Notes under the pieces: model-generated
Databases searched by the model: none
Seen by the model: the letters and a program-made list of their open reading frames with translations, nothing else
What the model was told of the DNA's origin: nothing
In this document: piece by piece, positions 49,166 to 60,200 of the stretch
Numbering within the stretch: position 1 is the stretch's first letter
Layout: each line of letters begins with the position of its first letter
Position numbers and translations under genes: made by a program
DNA from: Prochilodus magdalenae
Lineage: Eukaryota > Chordata > Actinopteri > Characiformes > Prochilodontidae
Assembly: GCA_024036415.1 (NCBI GenBank)
Contig: JAMWET010003618.1
Span: forward strand, 310,001 to 374,000
Length of the DNA: 64,000 nucleotides
Direction: 5' to 3'

Positions 49166-50600
49166 TTTATGCCATAGATTTGTACAAATAGAGACAATAC
49201 TACATAAAGTATGAAAGTATAAAAATATAAAAATAGAGTCCTTAGTGGCTGTGTAAAGTGCAAAGTATAGATGGAGGTAATAGTATACCGTTGGCTAAGC
49301 AAATTAAGAAGATGGCTGTTGTCAGCCATACAGACAGTGCAAATACGCAGTAATATAAATAATTATCAGTGCAAAAAGTGTAAACAGTACAGAATGGAGT
49401 AGAATAACACAATATAAATAGATAACTCTGGAACTCCCCCTCTCTGTCAAATGCTGTGCACAGCCTCCTTGATATTGTCCAAGGTTTGAGAAACTGTCCA
49501 TATAAATAAAATATATATTAAAAGCAATCATTGAATTAAGGTTGTCCAATATCCTGGTATCCTTGACCATTCTGCTTAACATTTTGGTAGAGCAGGCTGT
49601 ATTTTAATGAAGGGGGTTTTGAACTTAACGCAACCTGACTTTGTCATCTCTACCAATTGGCAAAGGAATGTTAGACAAAAAAGTGTCCCAATAGATGCAC
49701 CTTTACAGTTCTCATTCCTAGAGAAAGTGAGTGAGTAAATCAAGTAAAAGTAAACCACTCCATATGAGTGGATTGTTTTTGGTGAACTTTGGTGAACTTT
49801 GGTGAACGAGGGTAAGCTTGTTTTTTTATATTATAGTTTATAATATAAATGTTTTAAAACGTTTTTTAAAAGTTACAAAATAGTTTTAAAGCTAAAGATG
49901 CGTTATTTACTACATGCTTTATCATTATTTTACCAAACAAACAAAATTCTTTTTCTTTTGTTCCTTTTTTCTTGCTGAGGTTGTTAAAAGGGTTAAAAAC
50001 CTGGGAGCTGAATTTGGCTCCTTATTTACCAGCTTGTTTAGCGAATTTTCCGCTCCACCTTGAGTACCATGAGCACTTTCTGGTGTCTATATAAGTTGCA
50101 ACATTTAAAGTGGAATGGGACACCCTGTTTATTACAATAGCTGGCAAAAATGAAGCCAGCTTCAGTCTTGGTTAAACACAAATATCAAACATACCCACTA
50201 ACTGTGGATGGTTCCTTGGAAAGGGTTTGAAATATGTCGACTTCCCTATTCCACAGCCTGGATCACTAGATTTCATGTTAATGAGTCAAGACTGTTAAGT
50301 AGCAGTTTAGGTAGATTCTGGGTTTGATCCGTTCCACCTACCCTTCTTGAAAATGCAGGATTTGTATTTGAAGAAAGAACAAATGTTTGAGGTTCATGGT
50401 ACGTCAGTTTTATGTATCAGGGTCTCCTTATTGCCATGCTAAGTATAAGTTTCCATTCCTTTAGGAAAAAAAAGTGTCTAAAATGACATCAGCCTGCCTA
50501 GCATCACCTGGCGAATCACTCCAGGAATTAACGAGAGCTCTGCAGAAGGAAAGAGCAACAATAGTGGGAGTGTGTGTGGCATAGTTTGATGAAGGAAAGG

Positions 50601-51300
50601 GCCAGACGGACTGTGGCGGTTTCTAACTGGAGTCAGGAGAGAACTCATCTACGTGGCTGTTTCCGCATAGAGCATTAATTGTTTGGCTGCAGTCGAGTAA
50701 GCAGCGCGCGAGGACGGGAAGGTGGCCAGGGTCTGCAGCTGCATTACTTCACCGTGTTGATACAGGATTTTCCCATCATTGTTTCCCTCCTGTTTTCTCC
50801 TGGGCTGGAGTCACTTGTCAGCCTTAGCAAACCTCTGTGTCCACTGGACCGTTCACGTTGTTTTGTTGTTTCATGGTGCCACTGTTTACAACCTCCGTCT
50901 TTCATTAGTCAACAAAAGAACAGCTGGTTGACTGACGACTGACAATTTGTCAGTAGAAATCAGCTTATGGTGTAATGATACTATAGCTAGACCAGCTAAC
51001 TTTACTTTATGTGTCATGTGGAAAATACGGCAGGCTTAGGGAATGAATCATATGAGCCAGTATATTTGAAAGTGGTGCATTTTTGACAGATATGACTGAA
51101 GTCTGTTCCATACATTAAAAAGACTGGCATATATTCTCAGTAGGTGAATAGGCAAGTAGGAAAAATGCAGTAATGTTACACACCAGCATGGGTGTGTCTG
51201 TTATGAAAAGTGCTAGGGCCAAAATAAGTCATAAATGTGCATGTGTAGAGTTTCTGCTATACGATTATAGCTGACACCATCACAACAATAACCCAATCCA
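50601..51300. other. Intergenic, a GC-richer island, no gene recognised
   Basis: The stretch at 50.50-50.74 kb (CATCACCTGGCGAATCACTCC, GCAGCGCGCGAGGACGGG) is richer in GC than its flanks and could be conserved non-coding DNA. I cannot show conservation from one sequence. No splice-bounded open frame is evident. Confidence 0.35.
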
Positions 51301-51960
51301 TGTGAATATTGTACACTCATCATCAAAAGAACAGTACAAATAACACACATAGCTGCACCCAGAAGGAATCAATCGACAGGAATGAAACTTAATGAGTATG
51401 TTTGACATCATGAGACATGCAAAAAAAGGTTTCACACACAGCCATGCATGTAGTGCAAGCAATCGCTGTACTTAGGTGACCCATCAGCCACAATTGTAAG
51501 CATTCAGCAAGCAGTGATGCCCTCCATGAGCCATGCATGCATGCGGACCATTATGACCACTTTAACCCTAACACCATGTCAACATTGCCCAAAACTGCCA
51601 AACTGTCATGGAGTGACTCAGGATGGCAGCCGGTCATCTTTAGTGATGAGTCTCGCTTTTGTCTTTGTGGTGATGACCAACGAATCCATGTGTAGAGGCA
51701 AAGTGGTCAGCACCCAGATTAATGGTTTGTTGTCACATGTCAAACATACAGAATGCCTGGCATCACTCCACATCCACCCCTACCGCACAATCTGCAGGAA
51801 CTAAATAAGAATATTCAAGCTGCATGGGATGGATTATCACAAGAGATGTCTAGCAGGTTGCATTAGCAAACATGGCAGCCTGACGTCATATCGAGAGACA
51901 CTACTTCTGTATGTGTAGCTCAATAAATATTACCCATATCAGTTTAAATTTATCATCATT
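51300..51960 (+). mobile_element. Decayed Tc1-like transposon
   Basis: Begins near AGAAGGAATCAATCGACAGGAATG and carries transposase-like scraps in several frames: CATGGAGTGACTCAGGATGG, TCATCTTTAGTGATGAGTCTCGC (first catalytic Asp region, SDESR) and ATCCATGTGTAGAGGCAAAGTGG. Similar scraps are found at 58290-58720. There are stop codons and gaps throughout. A related end lies at 20136-20398. Confidence 0.65.
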
Positions 51961-54470
51961 TGTTGTTCCTGGTAGCCTTTATTTTCCTTGCAAATAGACA
52001 CTATTCATCCGACACTATTCTTCAGATGATGAGTGGATTTCCATACTGTTATGTGCTATGCTATGCTATTGACCCTGAACATTTTACACTTCACCATCAT
52101 AATGTTAAGTTTGGTTGTAACTTTCTAGCTTACCTAATGTTTCCAAATAGTTCATTGCTCATGTCTAATCATGCTGAAAAGAATGGAATGCTGTCTTAAA
52201 ATTACAGATATTTTCTTTTCAATAATTGTGATCTAATAAAGCCTGTTAGATGAACAGCAAAATGATTTCAGCACTATACCACAAGTCCAGTTGCCTTGAC
52301 TGCTACAAAGTTGGAGGCCCTGAATTCATTAGTACTTCTTGCTAAAGAGACGATAAGGCTATGACCGCTTGGAATGCGAAGGAGGACTGCTGCTTTTGAT
52401 ACAGTGGTGCACCACTCCCTTTAACATAATGAATCATCCAGTGGGATGTTGTGGGTAGGAATAACCTCCTAGGGTCCTTTGAATCCCTCAGTAAGTGTTT
52501 TACTGTAAGCTTTACTAATGTCAGCATATTTGGTAGTTGATGATTTTGTTTCCATAGCAATCCACAGACATGCACTTTTAAATCTGTCAAATGTGATTTA
52601 ATGAAAGGACCCCCCACCTCCTCCCACCACATATGTTAATAACGAACCATAAAGCTCTCCTACTCATGACCATGGGAAAGAAAGTATGTGCCTTATCCTG
52701 GAGCATCCAGTTTCCTGCACAGAGAGGAGATGCAGAAACTGTGTTCTATATCGCATGCCCTAATGTAAGATAACCCAACTGTGAATAAAGGGAGTATGTC
52801 CTCTGCGATCCTCCCATCTTCAGAGTCCCTGTACAAATGTTTTTGAGTTCTTCCTATTAGCATGCCTCATAGTCACTATTTTCAGAATTTGTCTTTTGCC
52901 ACCATATGGTTTAAGTTTCCAAACCAGACGAAGTTTGAGCTCAATAGCCCTGCATGTTGTCTCCACAATGTTTACCCTAACAAACTGAATGAATGATCAA
53001 CTGGTGATAAATACAACTTTTAAATAAATACATTGACTCTACCCCTACAAATGTACCATGTGTGTAATATGGGAGCATGTGAGACTGCAGGTGTAAACTA
53101 CTGGTTACACTGACTTGTTGAAATCCTTATAGGAAAATAGTAAACGCTCAACTGGGTGGTATATGGCAGTTCCTCCTATTAGTCCTCCAAGTAGTACTTA
53201 TGGGGGGGCATCATCCACAATGCAGTGCAATAGAGCCCTAGAGAAAAGAATGGGCCCCCCTGGAAACACATCGTTAAATTAGTGGTCTCTTGAGTGGTAC
53301 GATCACACCAGTGATTACTGCAACCCTGGAGCAACCTATACAAGCCATGCTAACAGTATGTGTGATCTGATCAGTTAGCTTCCTCTTCATTCGTGTCTTT
53401 TCTTTGTGCTGCACTCAGTGCTGACTTTTCTTAACTTTCTCTCAACGTCCATAATGTAGATAATCTCCTGTTTGCCTTTAGCGGCTGCTGTGATGATTTT
53501 GCTGCTGTGCCATTACATAACAACAGACTAGTCTGTTATAACCATGACCAAACTGCAATCGTAAACAATTACAAATAACAGCTATTTATTAATGTGTAGA
53601 CATTTCACAACAGCTTATTTAACATCAGCACATTCAGTATATATAATATGTATGCCCATGGGGCTCATAGGGGCCCTAAGTGGAAACCTGTTTTTCTAAT
53701 GTAAAGACCACCCATGGTCTTTTAGATTGGGATCTGTGCGAATCCATGGGAAACTAAGATTAACATAAAGTTCCACCCATTTAACTGCCATTTCATTGTC
53801 TTTGAAATGTGAAATCATGAATAATCAATTCATGATGATTTTAATAATTAAAAACAATTAAATAGTCTAATCACAAGCTGTATTCAGTAGAGACTCATTT
53901 GAATAGTTGCTGTAGTTTGAAGGTTATTTTAAAAATCATGTTGATAATGACAAACACTATGACACTATGCAACTCTTATGTTTATTTACTTAGTAGTTTC
54001 TCAAACTTCTTAAAAGCTGAAACTATGCAAGTGCCAATATGCCTCAAGACCGATATGTCAGCAAGCAAAACAATGTCTTGAAAAAGAAGCTGGTACAGTG
54101 CTGCATGTTAGAAAGAATCTATGTATAGCGCTAATCCATTGCCATGAACTGAACATGGGGTTAGTTAAAAATGCCTGTAGCCTTTGTTGGTCATTTCATG
54201 AATGTGTGGTTAATTAATTTTCCCGATAACTTGGACATGACAGCTAATGTTAGTGATGACTGATTGATTACTACTCGTTAACCAGCCCATTTTTAACTCT
54301 ATAATTTTTAATAGTTTGTTACCATTTCATACATATAAAGACACTTTTTAGCATTATATATATAATATATAAATATTATTTACTTACAGTCTCACTGCAA
54401 ACTGGTTTTATTGCCAAAGTTACCCTTTTAAGCAAGTCAGAGACATTATAGATGTTATAAAGATTGTAGT
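51961..54470. other. Intergenic, nothing recognised
   Basis: AT-rich DNA with scattered short open frames. I find no protein similarity, RNA gene or clear repeat structure. Confidence 0.5.
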
Positions 54471-54700
54471 GAAGTGCTGGTTTGGTTATACAGTGAAGTG
54501 AAGTGGTATGGTGATATGTTGAAGTGAAGTGCTGGTGTGGTGGTATGGTGTTAAGTTGAAGTGGAGTAAAATGCTGGTATGGCGGTACAGTGAAGTGCTT
54601 GTATGTTGGTACAGTAGGAATTAGGTGCTAGTATGATGAAGTATAGTATCAGAATGGTGATGTAGTGAAGTGCTAGTATGTTCGATGTAGTACTTACAAG
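54470..54700. repeat. Degenerate minisatellite of GTGAAGTGCTGGTATG type
   Basis: The words GTGAAGTG, AGTGCTGGT and ATGGTGGTATG or TGTTGGTACAG recur about every 20-45 bases for about 230 bases, with many differences between units. Confidence 0.7.
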
Positions 54701-55384
54701 CATAGAATCAACCATTCATAGGAACATTGATAAATCCTAGCATTACCCAAAGCTAGCGAGTGGAATAGTTTTATTTACAGTATTTTGGGGTCATTTTATA
54801 TTTGTATATCCAACAAGAGCTCTGAAGAAAGTTTTCTTGATCATTTTTGTTATTATTATTCCTATGCAGTATACGATGCCTGATTTGCACAATGGAGAAG
54901 CGGAAATGGTTCATCCTGGAGCTTAAAAAAATAAAAACACACAGTACGTGTTTGATGTGTGTTTTTCTATAAGTACAGGAAGCTGTGTTTTCCTGGCTCC
55001 CAAGCAAGCCCTAATTTACAGGAACAAATGTTCGAGTTTTGGACTTTCTACAGAGGTCAGAATCTAAATGAGGAAGGCTTTATGTATTCGGAATCTAAAC
55101 ACATCCCCTGCTGACTTAGAAGAAGAACAATTCGTTAGGTGGACGTGGTTTGCCTGCTGGTTAGCAGTCAGACGGTTTCCTTAATGTGTCAGGTCTTGAC
55201 CTCAATAGGGAAATGCCTACATGTCATCTTGATTCATGGTGTTCATCTGCGCCTCGACCAGAAAAGAAAACACAAGAGACCATCTGAGGACGGACCTATC
55301 CTACATTGATTAAACACAGAACTAAGATGAAAGGACAGACTGGGGAGTGCCGTTATCTGGAACGTTTCCGGCTCTAGACTAACA

Positions 55385-55755
55385 AAGTGTCGTTCGCGAA
55401 GAAGTCGGCTCTTTGAGTCGACTCTTTTAGGTAAACGCTGGGAGCAGATTTTAATCGAAGAGCCTTTTTTAAAAATGAAGACAAAACAAATGAAGAGAGA
55501 TACTGTGATGATTTAGCCGAACACTTTCATATACCTTTAGGCCATGTTTCTAAGCGTGCTTCATTCTTCCAATGTTTTACTGAAAAGGGTTAATTATACA
55601 GACTAGGTTCAGGATTAATTATTGGAAAGTAAATTATATACAAAAATGCTAACTCGGGTATTTAAGGGACATTGCTATTGAACGAAGAGCCGTTCGGGGG
55701 CTAAAAGAGTCGACTCTTCTTAATGAACTGAGTTCATTGATCTGACTCACTGAAA
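55385..55755. repeat. Non-autonomous hAT-type element (inverted ends with GAGTCGACTC core)
   Basis: TTTGAGTCGACTCTTTTAG at about 55413 is matched in reverse by CTAAAAGAGTCGACTCTTC at about 55702. The outer parts, GTCGTTCGCGAAG and AACGAAGAGCCGTTCGG, are related too. The interior is AT-rich and non-coding. This resembles hAT MITEs common in fish. It sits 0.4 kb upstream of the septin start. Confidence 0.65.
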
Positions 55756-55759
55756 AGAA

Positions 55760-56182
55760 CCGGAATCGCTGCTCGTAGCGGACTGACTCCCAGTGTCGTT
55801 TAGTGTTATACCGCCACCTTGCGTTAACTTACTTACTGTGTGGCAATGAATGACAACGAGCAAAATGTATTCCTTTAAGCCCTTTAAACTGTTCTGTGTT
55901 ATTGTCACTGTTATCAACAGCTTACCCATAAGTCATTTAACGTTAACAGTAGGCTTAAAATCCTTCAGTCGTTTACAATTCTGAATCCTTTACGTCTATA
56001 ACGCCTGTCTCTGTCAGCACGCGAGCGCCTCTCGAGTCCTGATTCGCTAGTAGTATCTACACTTCTGCACTAAGACTGGTGAAAGGCATCTTGTGAGTAT
56101 GAGCTAGTAGCCAATAAGAGCGCCGGAGGCGGGACTTGTTAAATTCGGGTGGGAAAAAAACAGAACTGCGACCTCAGCAAGG
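55760..56182 (+). promoter_or_regulatory. Probable promoter and 5' UTR of sept5
   Basis: The region before the start codon becomes CpG-richer (CAGCACGCGAGCGCCTCTCG, GAGCGCCGGAGGCGGGACTTG) and has no TATA box. GGCGGGAC resembles a GC box. The exact start is not resolved. Confidence 0.45.
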
Positions 56183-56726
56183 ATGACGGCCAACACCAGG
56201 TACAAGAGCCGGACTGTAAAAGCAGGTAAGCGTGTGGTGCATTGTGGATCTTGTGCATGCAGATGTTTTAGAAAGTAATTTGAATTGCAGCATGTATTAA
56301 AGTCTAACGATCACTCGTTGCCCTCTCTCTTTCGTACATTAAATGCTGGGCGTCTCCATCTTCCACCTGACCTGGGCATCTTTTCTGAATACCGAATGTT
56401 ACCCGATGCTGCTCAGAGGACGGGGAGGTAAGCTCACATAACGCTGGGTGCAGATCACCAAATGTGTCCGCATTTTGGCAAACTGGTTGATCTGGCGTTC
56501 CTGTTTCGCGCAGCATCTTTGGTCGAGAGCGAGAAGCGATGGTCTGTTTTTGTCCAATATGTGCATTCGGCTTAGATTTAAATAGATCCCAGATACAGCG
56601 GTACGAAGGACCATGCAGCTGTTGTACACACTTCAAAACACACTTCAAAAGGTTCTTCATTTAAAGGTTCTATAGTAAAGAAAATGGAAAATGTTTATAT
56701 ATATATGTTTATATATATATATTTAT

Positions 56727-56757
<31 letters not shown>

Positions 56758-57215
56758 TATATACACTGCTCCAAAAAATAAAGGGAACACTCTTTAATCA
56801 GAGTATAGCATCAACTCAGTTCAACTTCAGGGATATTGATCTGGTCAGTTAAGTAGTAGGGAGGGCCGTTAATCAGTTTCAGCTGCTTTGGTGTTAATGA
56901 AATTAACAACAGGTGCAGTAGAGGAGCAACAATGAGACACCCCCCAAAACAGGAATGGTTTAAAAGGACGAGGTCATTGACATTTTGTCCCCCCTCATCT
57001 TTTCCCACTGATTCTTCACTAGTTTTGCAGTTGACTTAAGTGAGCGTCACGACTAGTACCATGGTGCAGTTCCTGGACCCCACAGAGGTTGCACAGGTAG
57101 TCCAACTACTAAAGGATGCTGTGTCTTCCAGCACAGTCTTAAGAGTACGGTGGAGATTCCAGGAGACAGGAGATAGGAGAGCTGGACAAGGCTGTAGAAG
57201 GTCCTTAACCCCTCA

Positions 57216-57289
<74 letters not shown>

Positions 57290-60200
57290 TGAGGGGTTAA
57301 TGACCTTCAGCCTTGTCCAGTGTGAAGGAAGTAGTTAAATCTGCAGGTGCATGGACGGCATGGACAGCATTGGTAAAAATCCCAGCCTTCTAGGAATTCT
57401 CTTATGAATTGTGTCAGGGAAAGCATTCACTAAATCTGGCCCTGTTGTACGATTCTTTGATGCAAGAGTGGCTGCACATTGGTGTCACCTACATCTAGAA
57501 ACTAGTCTTGTCCATGTCAAATCCAAAAATTCACAGCTGTTATTCGTGATCGTGGAGGTATAAGATACTATCAGGCACATTTTAGTCACAGGCAACTCAT
57601 TTTTTGTCTGGTGAGAAATGTATAGATATATACGGTGTTGCTGGAGCTTCTGTGTGCAGTCAAAATAGATCCTTTCTGCATATAGTGCTGCCACGCGTTT
57701 CGTGCAACAGCATAACATCTGTATCCAGCTATAGAGACAACATTGCTGTGACATTTATGGTTTGCACAGTATTGGTGTTATTTGAGTGTATGTTTCATGG
57801 CAGTGCCTGCTGGGGTGATGACATCTATGCAGTGCCCACTGGCTTGGAAAATATCAGCACATGCACTTGAGGGCATTCTGTATTCCATACAGTCTGTACA
57901 TATTCTGTTGGAGTCAGTCTTATGGCACAAAGGTGAGGTCAGGCATCCTTCTCTGTTCTTTTCTTACTCTAATGCTTTTTCTCTGTGAACAAAAAAACTC
58001 TGGCGCTAGTCTGGCATGGAACCGAAGTTCAATTATAATGCCATGCAGCGAGGACAAGTGCATAGATATTATTTGATATGCACTTTATAGTCCTGTAAGA
58101 CATAGTGAACCAAGTGTCACATATATAAATATTTAAATAACGTTTAAATATTGGATTTACTTGATTCAGACGTGTACATCAGTTCTACTTTAATGAAACG
58201 TATACGACATTAACAGAAGTATTGCATTAAAAGCAAGAAAACTGTAAGACAAATAATATATTGATTTGTAATACATGAAGAATCTGGGAGACCTACATGA
58301 TCCACAGAGAGGGAGACCCAGAGAATTGTCGTACATGTGTGGAGTGACCCAATAGCCATGATTGCGGACATTCAGCGAGCAGCCATCCATAAGTCATCAT
58401 GTTAGTGCCAGCACCATTGGCAAACTTCATAAAGCAGGACTCATGTAAACTGTTACAATGACTGCCCTTAATGTCAGCGTAGCCACAGACTGCACTGGCG
58501 TCATGACAGGCTGTTATGGAGTGATTTAGAATGGCAGTGGGTTATCTTCAGTGACGAGTCTCAACAAATCCGTGTGTGGAGGCACAGTGGTCAGTACCAT
58601 GATGAACGGTTTGCGGTCAGCCTGGTGTCACTCCACCATTACGCCTACTGCAAGATCTGCAGGAACTGTGTGAGAATATTCAGGCTGCATGGAATGGATT
58701 ATCATAGAACACTATTAGGAACCTCTTCACCTCCATTACATTTTATTTATTGAAAATGATGTACACATGTAAATGAAGTCAATTTAAAGCACTTTTCAAA
58801 GCATTATTTCTACCATGTACAGTATATGGACACAGCCACTCATACATTTTACATTTAATCAAGACAGACCTGGTTTCATATTTCATAAATGCACTTCTTC
58901 TCATTCTCTTTCCCCTATTTTCTTTGTTTCCTCTGACGTTCAACAATTCATGCAATTCATTTGTGACTGATACAATTAATGTCCCATAACAACCATATAA
59001 TCATAAGGAGCTGTAATGCCATCCTAAAGTTTTTGATGAATCACATTCCACAGTATATCATATCCTTCACCTCCATGATGCAGAAGGCTTATAAGGGCTG
59101 AAATGTTGTGCATATGTGATACAAAACAGGCCTGGTGGTACAGTACGACCGAGGCACTGCTTTATATAACAGAATGAATTATATAATAGGGCAGATGCGG
59201 ACGGGGCACTCTTTACTGTGTTATCTTTAACGTGCTCCAGTTAGAGCTGGCATAGTGTCTCAGTCCACCACCAGAAAACCTCCAGGCTCCCTAGAAGACT
59301 GTCTCAGTCATCTTTTATTTCCATCAAACATTACAGGAATTCTGGAGCCTAATGGATGTTTGGGGGGGGGGGGGGGAGGGGGGGGTGGATTAATGCTAGC
59401 ACTTGACTGGTTGGGGGTGGGGCAGTGGGGTTGCTTTGCTTGGCTTGTCACAATGTAGTAATGATATTACCGATACTAGTGCTCGTCACTGACTGAACAC
59501 CCAACGCTTATGTGACAAACATACACTTGGAAAAATAGATCCACTCAGGAGGACCATCAGGAATGAAACTTAGGTTAGGAGGAACATGATGAAACATGTG
59601 AAACATGCTCGGCGTGCAACATATGATGGGGGTATAAATACCTGTGTTGTGAGTAATGGGATTTATAGAGGAGGTGGTACAGTGCAGTGAATGTCTCATT
59701 CAGTGTGTGGATTATGGGTCCAAAGCAGATGTTCATGTTTGGCAGAAAGATTGAGAGATGAGAGAATAAAAAAGCCATAGCGTGAAGGAAGTAGCTGAAT
59801 TTGCAGGTGTATGGAAACGTACGGTCACACAGGTCTGCCAGCAGTGGCAAAAGTCCCAGTCTATAGAAAAATTCTTATCGGAATTGTGGCAGAGAAGGCA
59901 TCTACCAAATCTGACCCAACTGTGCAATTCTTTGATGAACCAGTGGCTAAACATTGATGTGGCCTCCTATCAGAAACTTGTCCAGTCCATGCCAAATCCA
60001 GTCACAGCTGCTATTTGTGTTTGTGGAGGAAGGTATATTTAAGTTACAGGTGGTTCGTTTTTTGTCTGGTGAGTGTATGTTCTTGCTAAGTGTATGTTCT
60101 GTGTATGTTCTGTATAAAACATCACGTTTATTTTCTTTTATTCTAGGAGAAGGAATATGTGGGCTTCGCTACTCTCCCAAACCAGGTTCACAGGAAGTCG

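Larger units (their letters stand above)
45931..50600. other. Intergenic, no gene recognised, several repeat fragments
   Basis: AT-rich sequence after the minisatellite. Repeat pieces are listed separately (46805-47095, 48530-48800, 49020-49165). At 49769-49806 three near-identical copies of TTTGGTGAAC occur in tandem. Open frames at 46.30-46.54 kb and 47.86-48.20 kb lack family resemblance and splice context. Confidence 0.6.
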
